Of a stretch of DNA of 5,718 nucleotides, positions 1-3,773 are shown piece after piece. This stretch comes from Desulfovibrio sp. (GTDB lineage Bacteria > Desulfobacterota > Desulfovibrionia > Desulfovibrionales > Desulfovibrionaceae). The notes beneath the pieces are model-generated. The model was not told where the DNA came from. It saw nothing but the letters and a program-made list of their open reading frames with translations, and ran no database searches. The translations under genes were made by a program, and so were the position numbers. Where the stretch lies: positions 1 to 5,718 of the forward strand of contig JAQVZK010000163.1 in assembly GCA_028708195.1 (NCBI GenBank), read 5' to 3'. Positions within the stretch are counted from its first letter, which is position 1, and every line of letters begins with the position of its first letter.

Positions 1-1
1 A

Positions 2-130
2 ACGAAGCGGCTTTCAGCCGTGCGCTGGAACGTGGCCGGGAGCCTGGTCACCGCCTGGGTGTTGACGTTGCCAGCCGCGGGCACCATTGGTTTTGTCTCG
101 TACTGGCTGCTGCATTTTATCTGGAACTGA
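2..130 (+). CDS. PiT-family inorganic phosphate transporter, C-terminal fragment
   Basis: Only the last 42 codons and the TGA stop (128-130) are present; the gene starts to the left of the window. The frame reads KRLSAVRWNVAGSLVTAWVL, then LPAAGTIGF, and ends with an aromatic, hydrophobic tail (YWLLHFIWN). A basic residue pair, 'V.W.VAG.....W.LTLPA' and a final hydrophobic helix are the usual ending of PiT-type permeases (PF01384), inner-membrane carriers that take up phosphate with H+ or Na+, often as a metal-phosphate complex. The fragment corresponds to the short cytoplasmic loop and last transmembrane helix. A strong terminator 26 bases after the stop confirms that the unit ends here. The alternative is another multi-pass permease with a similar tail; the family call is from pattern recognition on a short piece. 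Confidence 0.78.
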   Translation, partial: TKRLSAVRWNVAGSLVTAWVLTLPAAGTIGFVSYWLLHFIWN

Positions 131-156
131 TTTTTTTTCTTTGTCAGCAGAAATGG

Positions 157-189
157 AAAAGTCCCGGCCATATGGCCGGGGCTTTTTTT
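157..189 (+). terminator. Intrinsic terminator after the phosphate permease
   Basis: A perfect palindrome (163-180, CCCGGCC-ATAT-GGCCGGG) extends outward through a G-T pair, a G-C pair and an A4/T4 stretch, and runs into T7 at 183-189. GC-rich stem plus T-run on the plus strand, 26 bases after the permease stop, is a textbook Rho-independent terminator. The A-run at 157-160 gives a short T-run on the other strand too, so it may also stop minus-strand transcripts coming from the TraR-like gene. Confidence 0.92.
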
Positions 190-201
190 GTGTCTCGCCG
201 C

Positions 202-252
202 CCCCACAAAGCACAACCCGCCCCATAAAGCACAACCCGCCCCACAAATCCG
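202..252. repeat. 19-bp tandem direct repeat, about 2.7 copies
   Basis: Unit 1 (202-220) is CCCCACAAAGCACAACCCG, unit 2 (221-239) differs by one base (ACAAAG to ATAAAG), and a partial third copy (240-252) repeats CCCCACAAA and then diverges. It lies just past the permease terminator. The unit length is not a multiple of three and no gene covers it, so it is a noncoding minisatellite. A role is not evident from the sequence. Confidence 0.9.
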
Positions 253-328
253 CCGCGCAGGCTAAACTGGGGAGTGCCCTGTGTGTAAAGGGCGTGCCTC
301 AAGAGCCGACAGTATGGCCGGAAGCAAT

Positions 329-350
329 GGTTTGGGCGGACGGCCCAACC
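329..350. repeat. Imperfect hairpin in the convergent intergenic region
   Basis: GGTT-T-GGGC at 329-337 pairs with GCCC-AACC at 343-350: eight pairs with one bulged T (333) and a five-base loop. No T-run follows on either strand. It is the first of a series of stem-loops that continues to 465. Confidence 0.6.
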
Positions 351-375
351 GCGAAAGTGGGGGAGGGTGCTGCTT

Positions 376-424
376 GAGCATTTCACTCATGAAATGCTCG
401 CAAGGATTTGTGGCCCATCCTTGC
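376..424. repeat. Two perfect hairpins placed back to back
   Basis: The first inverted repeat pairs GAGCATTTCA (376-385) with TGAAATGCTC (390-399): ten perfect pairs around the loop CTCA. The second starts at the very next base and pairs GCAAGGAT (400-407) with ATCCTTGC (417-424): eight perfect pairs around a nine-base loop. There is no spacer between the two stems. Neither strand has a T-run after them, so termination by the intrinsic route is unlikely. The arrangement resembles REP/BIME-type intergenic palindromes or the core of a structured RNA; which of these cannot be told from one copy. Confidence 0.85.
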
Positions 425-431
425 CGCGTAA

Positions 432-465
432 CAGGTGCGAGGGCTTTTATTCGCCGTCAGGCACC
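432..465. repeat. Long-loop inverted repeat downstream of the TraR-like gene
   Basis: AGGTGC (432-437) pairs with GCACCT (460-465). A second small stem, GGC/GCC, lies inside the 22-base interval. It lies 19 bases past the stop of the TraR-like gene on the minus strand. It could help end that transcript but has no T-tract, so it is listed as structure only. Confidence 0.5.
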
Positions 466-484
466 TATTTCAAGCGTATCTTGC

Positions 485-703
485 TCAGTTGTCGCTTTCG
501 CGTTCTTCCTGGCAAGAGCGGCACAGGCCAACGCCGGGCAGGGCCTCAAGGCGTTTCTGGGGGATGGGGTCGCCGCAGTCGCGGCAGCAGGCCACGCCGT
601 CAATCATTTCCGGCCCGCCGCGGTCAATGGCCGCACGCGCTCTCATAAGGGCGGACTCCCGGTCCAGGCGCTCCAGTTCAGTGGCTTGATCAAAAACGTC
701 CAT
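485..703 (-). CDS. TraR/DksA-type C4 zinc-finger protein, 72 aa
   Basis: A small protein of the TraR/DksA zinc-finger family (PF01258). In this family the protein enters the RNA polymerase secondary channel and alters initiation, with or without ppGpp; many short members come from phages and plasmids. The sequence has an N-terminal charged helix (residues 1-30) and then a C4 finger: Cys40-X2-Cys43, 17 residues, Cys61-X2-Cys64, the same spacing as in DksA. The segment between reads CGDPIPQKRLEALPGVGLC, the family signature. Cys39 is an extra cysteine. Length matches F-plasmid TraR (73 aa) rather than full DksA (about 150 aa), so the long coiled coil is absent. Asp2 and Asp5 lie near the N-terminus, where TraR carries polymerase-contacting acidic residues; this parallel is inference. 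The ATG at 703 is chosen because AGGAG (709-713) precedes it by 5 bases; the in-frame TTG at 775 lacks a ribosome site. No phage genes are adjacent. Confidence 0.88.
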   Translation of the reverse strand: MDVFDQATELERLDRESALMRARAAIDRGGPEMIDGVACCRDCGDPIPQKRLEALPGVGLCRSCQEERESDN

Positions 704-724
704 GCTGTCTCCTGTCAAAGTAAG

Positions 725-752
725 CGGCAACCCCGCCGGAGCGGGGTTGCCG
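725..752 (-). promoter_or_regulatory. Stable UCCG-tetraloop hairpin in the leader of the TraR-like gene
   Basis: CGGCAACCCCGC (725-736) pairs perfectly with GCGGGGTTGCCG (741-752): twelve pairs with a four-base loop. Read on the minus strand the loop is C(UCCG)G, a member of the exceptionally stable UNCG class, while on the plus strand the loop is CGGA and has no such property. This suggests it works as minus-strand RNA. It ends 11 bases before the AGGAG of the TraR-like gene. No T-run follows, so it is more likely a translation- or stability-related leader structure, or a pause site, than a terminator. Confidence 0.7.
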
Positions 753-782
753 TAGTAATCGTAATTGACTTTCAACGCAGAC

Positions 783-811
783 TATTTAGTCCACAATTAT
801 TTTTCTGTAAA
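783..811 (-). promoter_or_regulatory. Candidate sigma70 promoter for the TraR-like gene, with a dyad over the -10
   Basis: On the minus strand TTTACA (806-811, five of six matches to the -35 consensus) is followed after 17 bases by TAAATA (783-788, about three of six at the -10). The -10 lies inside the inverted repeat GACTA-AA-TAGTC (780-791), a possible operator. The -35 overlaps the descending arm of the argD terminator hairpin. Predicted transcripts would have a leader of roughly 70-75 bases that includes the 725-752 hairpin. The -10 match is weak, so this is tentative. Confidence 0.4.
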
Positions 812-827
812 GCCCCTGAGGGGCTTT
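809..827 (-). terminator. Probable intrinsic terminator after argD
   Basis: AAAGCCCC (809-816) and GGGGCTTT (820-827) form an eight-pair stem with a three-base loop, beginning two bases after the argD stop codon. The T-run on the minus strand is only TTT and is part of the stem, so termination there may be leaky; the plus-strand side has T5. Position directly after the gene supports the call. Confidence 0.65.
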
Positions 828-828
828 T

Positions 829-2034
829 TCAGACGGCAATATTAGCCAGAATCTTTTCAAGGGTTTGCAAAAAGGCGTCGAGGTCAGCCTTGTCGATATT
901 CAGGGGCGGCAGAAGGCGCAGGGTTGTGCCGTGGCTCAGGTTGCAAATATAGCCCCTGGCAAGCAGTTCGTCCCATACGGGTTTGCCCTCAACGGCAAGC
1001 TCTATGCCGACCATGAGGCCAAGGCCACGTATTTCCTTGATTTTACCGGGCTGGCGTGTCTGCATGGCGGCCAGTTCGAGCTTCAGGTGTTCGCCCAGTT
1101 GAGCGGCCCGGTCGGCCAGGTTGTCGCGCAAAAGAATCTCCACCACCTTGGCCGCCACGCCAGAGGTAAGGGCGCCGCCGCCAAAGGTGGTTGCATGGCT
1201 GCCAGCTTCAAATCCACTGGCGGCCTCGTCGGTGGCCAGCAGGGCCCCCATGGGCAGACCGTTGGCCAGAGATTTGGCAACGCTGATGGCGTCGGGCGTC
1301 AGGCCAAAATTCTGGAAAGCCCAGAACTTGCCCGTACGGGCAAGGCCAGCCTGCACTTCATCGCACATAAAGAGGATGTCGCGTTCGCGGCACAGCGCTT
1401 CAAGCTTACGCAAATAGTCGCCGCACAAGGGCACAACGCCGCCTTCGCCCTGTACCACTTCCACAAGAACCGCGGCGGTAGCCGGGGTGATGGCCGCCCT
1501 CATGGCGTCAATATCATTGGCAGGAACCTGCTTGAATCCTTCGGGCAGGGGAGCGAAACCATCACTGAGGTTTTCGCGCCCAGTGGCGGCCAGGGCACCA
1601 AGGGTACGTCCGTGAAAACAGCCGTCCAGAGTGATAATTTCATAGGCATCGCGCTGCTTCACTTTGCGCATATAGCGCCGGGCCAGCTTGATGCAGGCCT
1701 CGTTGGCCTCAGCACCGGAATTGCAGAAAAAAGCCTTCTGGTGATGGCTCGTGGACAGCAGCAGGCGGGCCAGTTCAAGCTGTTCTTCCTGATAGAAGAG
1801 ATTGCTCACGTGCCAGAGCTTTGCGGCCTGAGCCGTGAGGGCCGCGTTGACCTCGTCATTGCAGTGCCCAAGACAGGTGACAGCAATGCCCGCCAGCAGG
1901 TCTACATATTCCTTGCCGTCAACATCCCACAATCGCGCGCCCTTGCCTCGGACCACAGCCACGGGATAGCGGCTGTAAGAACGGCAGAGCAGGCTTTCTT
2001 CCCCGGCTTTGACGGCAGCAAAGGCTTGTGACAT
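829..2034 (-). CDS. argD: Acetylornithine aminotransferase (class III PLP enzyme)
   Basis: A 401-aa fold-type I, class III aminotransferase, full length for ArgD. It makes N-acetylornithine from N-acetylglutamate semialdehyde and glutamate in arginine synthesis; ArgD enzymes often also serve as N-succinyl-diaminopimelate aminotransferase for lysine. Visible signatures: YPVAVVRGKGARLWDVDG (23-40), LAGIAVTCLGH (47-57), HVSNLFYQEEQ (75-85), the PLP-phosphate loop SGAEANEA (106-113), FHGRT (140-144) with the ring-stacking Phe140, DEVQAGLARTGK (225-236) with Asp225 for the pyridine nitrogen, and Lys254 in VAKSLANGLPMGA for the Schiff base. Near 283-289 it reads TFGGGAL where TFGGNPL is usual, a mild variation. 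The ATG at 2034 has AAGGAG (2042-2047) seven bases upstream, so the longer in-frame opening is not needed. It follows dut by 72 bases without a visible promoter, suggesting cotranscription. GABA or ornithine aminotransferase is possible but less likely given the overall sequence. Confidence 0.93.
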   Translation of the reverse strand: MSQAFAAVKAGEESLLCRSYSRYPVAVVRGKGARLWDVDGKEYVDLLAGIAVTCLGHCNDEVNAALTAQAAKLWHVSNLFYQEEQLELARLLLSTSHHQKAFFCNSGAEANEACIKLARRYMRKVKQRDAYEIITLDGCFHGRTLGALAATGRENLSDGFAPLPEGFKQVPANDIDAMRAAITPATAAVLVEVVQGEGGVVPLCGDYLRKLEALCRERDILFMCDEVQAGLARTGKFWAFQNFGLTPDAISVAKSLANGLPMGALLATDEAASGFEAGSHATTFGGGALTSGVAAKVVEILLRDNLADRAAQLGEHLKLELAAMQTRQPGKIKEIRGLGLMVGIELAVEGKPVWDELLARGYICNLSHGTTLRLLPPLNIDKADLDAFLQTLEKILANIAV

Positions 2035-2076
2035 GGACGGACTCCTTTTCTCGGTGAACATATGGTGTTGGAATGG

Positions 2077-2104
2077 GCGCATACCGGGGTTGCCGGTAGG
2101 GCGC
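2077..2104 (-). other. Hairpin in the dut-argD gap
   Basis: TACCGG (2082-2087) pairs with CCGGTA (2093-2098) around a five-base loop, and an outer GCGC/GCGC (2077-2080, 2101-2104) closes the structure across a small internal loop. It begins three bases after the dut stop on the minus strand. Without a T-run it is not an intrinsic terminator; it could shield the dut 3' end or reduce read-through into argD. Confidence 0.4.
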
Positions 2105-2106
2105 AA

Positions 2107-2667
2107 TCAGCGTCCGGTGTGACCGAAGCCGCCGGACCCTCGCTCTGTGGGAGCCAGTTCCGCCACTTCGCGCCAGTTCGGTCGCATAAAGGGCTGAAAG
2201 ATAAGTTGGGCAATGCGCTCGCCTTTGGCGATGCGGCGCTCCTGACCGGAGGTGTTCAGCAGAACCACCAGGATTTCTCCTGTATAGTCGGGGTCTATGA
2301 CGCCAACCCCCTGGGCCACAGTGAGGCCGTCGCGCGCACCCAGTCCGCTGCGGGAGTAAACAAAGCCCGCCACGTCTGCGGCATGCGGCTGCACGGCAAT
2401 GCCCGTGCCAATTTTGAGGCGCTGCCCTGGGGCAATGACGGCCTCATCCGCATCAAGACAGGCGCGCAGGTCAAACCCGGCGGAATTGCTGGTGGCGGGG
2501 GCTAAAAAATCGTCGCCATCCTGAGCATAAAGCTGTTTGGCTGCGGGGCGCACAAAGGCCATGTCCACGGCAGTGTCAGCCTGTGCAGTGGCAGGCAGGC
2601 CAATCACTTCATCCATCAGCATTGATGCACTTTTGGTAAAGCCATTATGGTTTTGTGAATTACTCAT
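2107..2667 (-). CDS. dut: Deoxyuridine 5'-triphosphate nucleotidohydrolase (dUTPase)
   Basis: Trimeric-type dUTPase, which hydrolyses dUTP to dUMP and pyrophosphate, keeping uracil out of DNA and supplying dUMP for thymidylate synthesis. All five family motifs are present in the 186-aa reading: AGFDLRA (63-69), YSRSGLG (104-110), GVIDPDYTGEI (122-132) with the catalytic-motif Asp, GERIAQLIF (149-157) and the C-terminal arm RGSGGFGHTG (176-185). The core of about 151 residues begins at Met36; the first 35 residues are an unusual polar extension. The start is uncertain: the ATG at 2667 opens an AT-rich stretch typical of gene starts, but neither it nor the ATGs at 2622, 2616 or 2562 has a good Shine-Dalgarno. 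Starting at 2562 would give exactly the usual dUTPase size. Likely the first gene of a dut-argD unit. Confidence 0.93.
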   Translation of the reverse strand: MSNSQNHNGFTKSASMLMDEVIGLPATAQADTAVDMAFVRPAAKQLYAQDGDDFLAPATSNSAGFDLRACLDADEAVIAPGQRLKIGTGIAVQPHAADVAGFVYSRSGLGARDGLTVAQGVGVIDPDYTGEILVVLLNTSGQERRIAKGERIAQLIFQPFMRPNWREVAELAPTERGSGGFGHTGR

Positions 2668-2679
2668 GGCCGAGTAGTA

Positions 2680-2713
2680 GCGCAGCTTGCCCCCGGGGGC
2701 AAGCAAACTGTGC
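2680..2713 (-). promoter_or_regulatory. 20-bp perfect palindrome just upstream of dut
   Basis: GCTTGCCCCC (2685-2694) is followed at once by its exact complement GGGGGCAAGC (2695-2704), with no spacer. An outer, imperfect arm (GCGCAG at 2680-2685 against CTGTGC at 2708-2713, one wobble pair) can lengthen the stem. It sits 18 bases before the dut ATG at 2667, where a ribosome site would be expected nearby. As DNA it could be a dimeric regulator site; as RNA a hairpin that limits ribosome access. No T-run follows, so it is not a terminator. Confidence 0.6.
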
Positions 2714-2827
2714 GGCCATGCAGTGCAAGGCCTGCGCGGCAGAGCCGCCGCCTGCTCCCCGTTTTCGGGAGTGCTGGCAAGGTGGCAGGGATTCCCTGTA
2801 GCACCTCGAAACAGAAATAAAAGTTTC

Positions 2828-2883
2828 AGGGGGGAGGTGGGGGTGGGGGAGGAAACCCTTTTACAAAAGGCTCCCTCCCCCAC
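2828..2883. repeat. G-rich tract merging into a long inverted repeat
   Basis: The plus strand has G runs of 6, 2, 5, 5 and 2 separated by single bases (2829-2852). The last part, GTGGGGGAGG (2843-2852), is repeated inverted as CCTCCCCCAC (2874-2883), and between them CCTTTT (2857-2862) pairs with AAAAGG (2865-2870), so the whole of 2843-2883 can fold into one long hairpin with an internal loop. The three long G runs could support a two-layer or bulged G-quadruplex. It lies between the adk terminator and dut. Function is unknown; a dispersed intergenic repeat is one possibility. Confidence 0.75.
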
Positions 2884-2898
2884 AAAGTATTACAAGTG

Positions 2899-2922
2899 AA
2901 AAACGCCTGCTTGCGCAGGCGT
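2899..2922 (-). terminator. Intrinsic terminator after adk
   Basis: On the minus strand ACGCCTGC and GCAGGCGT form an eight-pair stem around a GCAA (GNRA) tetraloop and run into TTTTT (2899-2903). The hairpin begins 19 bases after the adk stop. GC-rich stem plus T-run makes this a standard Rho-independent terminator. The nine-base word ACAAGTGAA flanks it on both sides (2892-2900 and 2927-2935). Confidence 0.88.
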
Positions 2923-2941
2923 CATCACAAGTGAAGCGGCT

Positions 2942-3613
2942 TTAGGCCAGCTTGGACAGCAGGGTTTCTTTGATGGAGTCGATGCTGCCTTCGCCGTTCA
3001 GCTCAATATACTTGGTGCTGCCCTGGGCTGCGATATTTTTGAAGAAATATGCTGCGGCCAGAGTGCCGTCAACGGTGTTGTAGTAAATATCGTGGCGCTT
3101 GTTGATAGCGCCTTCGTCCTGATCGTCGGAGCGGCTGGAGAGATCGCCACCACAGACGCGGCACACGTCACCCGTGGGTTTGATGGCCTCAATAAAGATG
3201 TTGTTGGGGTGGTTGTTGTTGTTTTTGCACAGGCGGCGGCCCATGATGCGGTTTTTGGCCACTTCACGGGGCAGCAGAAGTTCCACCACATAGTCCAGGC
3301 GCAGCTTTTCTTTCTTCAGTGCGTCCCACAGCTTTTCAGCCTGCACCATGTTACGTGGGAAGCCGTCCAGCAACCAGCCGTGCTGGCCCTTGGTTTTCAG
3401 GGTTTCAAGTACCATAGGAATGGTGATGTCGTCGGGCACGAGGTCGCCACGGTCAATAAAGGCTTTGGCTTTTTTGCCAAGTTCAGTGCCGCCGCCGATG
3501 TGTTCACGGAATATGGCGCCGGATTCGATATGGGCGAGATTGTACTTCTGCTTGATAAGATCGCCCTGGGTACCCTTGCCGCTGCCGTTGGGTCCGAAAA
3601 TCAGAATATTCAC
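2942..3613 (-). CDS. adk: Adenylate kinase with a Cys/His metal site in the LID
   Basis: Adenylate kinase, 223 aa, cytoplasmic; interconverts ATP + AMP and 2 ADP. It is central in sulfate reducers, where ATP sulfurylase chemistry and AMP from APS reduction raise AMP demand (pathway link is inference). Visible parts: P-loop GPNGSGKGT (7-15), AMP-site HIESGAIFREH (28-38), DGFPRN (83-88), LID start GRRLC (125-129), and RSDDQDEGAINKR (161-173). The LID contains Cys129-X5-His135-X15-Cys151-X2-Cys154, the pattern reported for the Zn/Co/Fe-binding adenylate kinase of Desulfovibrio gigas. Four consecutive Asn (131-134) sit between the first two ligands. The start codon is GTG (3611-3613), supported by AAGGAG (3621-3626) seven bases upstream and by the motif position. 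Promoter and terminator on either side indicate a single-gene unit. Confidence 0.96.
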   Translation of the reverse strand: MNILIFGPNGSGKGTQGDLIKQKYNLAHIESGAIFREHIGGGTELGKKAKAFIDRGDLVPDDITIPMVLETLKTKGQHGWLLDGFPRNMVQAEKLWDALKKEKLRLDYVVELLLPREVAKNRIMGRRLCKNNNNHPNNIFIEAIKPTGDVCRVCGGDLSSRSDDQDEGAINKRHDIYYNTVDGTLAAAYFFKNIAAQGSTKYIELNGEGSIDSIKETLLSKLA

Positions 3614-3620
3614 CGTTACT

Positions 3621-3626
3621 CTCCTT
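3621..3626 (-). promoter_or_regulatory. Ribosome binding site fixing the GTG start of adk
   Basis: AAGGAG on the minus strand lies seven bases before the GTG at 3613. The P-loop begins at residue 7 from this start, as expected for adenylate kinases, so the GTG rather than an ATG further in is the true start. Confidence 0.85.
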
Positions 3627-3669
3627 GGCGGAACCGCAATTTTGATTGTGCAAAAAAGAACGTATCGCG

Positions 3670-3698
3670 AACTTAGACCGTGAAGCCGCTTCTGTCAA
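3670..3698 (-). promoter_or_regulatory. Probable sigma70 promoter of adk
   Basis: On the minus strand a perfect -35 box TTGACA (3693-3698) is followed after exactly 17 bases by TAAGTT (3670-3675), which keeps the most conserved -10 bases T1, A2 and T6. Transcription would start near 3663, giving a leader of about 50 bases. The spacer contains the near-perfect dyad GAAGC-G-GCTTC (3682-3692), which could be a regulator site or chance. Confidence 0.6.
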
Positions 3699-3773
3699 CG
3701 GGTCACAGGAAGAAAGGTCGACTGGGTATATGCTGATGTTGGGCAGAAGTGTCGTATATCAATAAATTATTTA

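Larger units (their letters stand above)
131..484. other. Convergent intergenic region rich in repeats and hairpins
   Basis: This 354-base stretch lies between the plus-strand permease and the minus-strand TraR-like gene, so both transcripts run into it. I find no convincing gene: open frames here lack ribosome sites and recognisable protein sequence. It contains a T8 run right after the permease stop (131-138), the terminator at 157-189, a 19-bp tandem repeat at 202-252, a short inverted repeat (276-280 with 289-293), and stem-loops at 329-350, 376-399, 400-424 and 432-465. No T-tract follows the later hairpins on either strand, so they are not classical terminators. A repeat element, an unrecognised RNA, or Rho-type termination structure are all possible. 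Confidence 0.7.

Noticed and set aside
4..14. The word GAAGCGGCTTT occurring at 4-14 and 2933-2943, with a related dyad in the adk promoter
   Set aside because: An 11-base match is expected by chance in a window of this size, and the copies lie in unrelated contexts.
202..465. Possible CRISPR array or integron-like array
   Set aside because: The direct repeats are contiguous 19-mers without spacers, the inverted repeats differ from one another, and no cas or integrase gene is present.
704..775. Upstream extension of the TraR-like protein to a TTG at 775
   Set aside because: The extra 24 residues are encoded by the leader hairpin, the TTG has no Shine-Dalgarno, and the ATG at 703 has a good one and gives the usual TraR length.
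281..952. A 223-codon plus-strand open frame over the intergenic repeats
   Set aside because: It crosses hairpins, the TraR-like gene and the end of argD antisense, lacks a ribosome site, and shows no domain-like sequence.
865..2031. A 388-codon plus-strand open frame opposite argD
   Set aside because: It mirrors argD almost end to end, has no recognisable domain or ribosome site, and arises from the GC-rich codon pattern of the real gene on the other strand.
2035..2106. Extension of ArgD upstream to 2106
   Set aside because: The ATG at 2034 has AAGGAG seven bases before it and gives the standard length; the extension would be encoded by the intergenic hairpin and the ribosome site itself.
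2668..2883. Extension of dUTPase to an upstream start near 2883
   Set aside because: The added stretch covers the palindrome and G-rich repeat and reads as implausible protein; family cores start more than 100 residues further in.
3092..3676. A 194-codon plus-strand open frame opposite adk
   Set aside because: It lies antisense to a clear adenylate kinase with all motifs; its sequence is a low-complexity shadow and it runs through the adk promoter.
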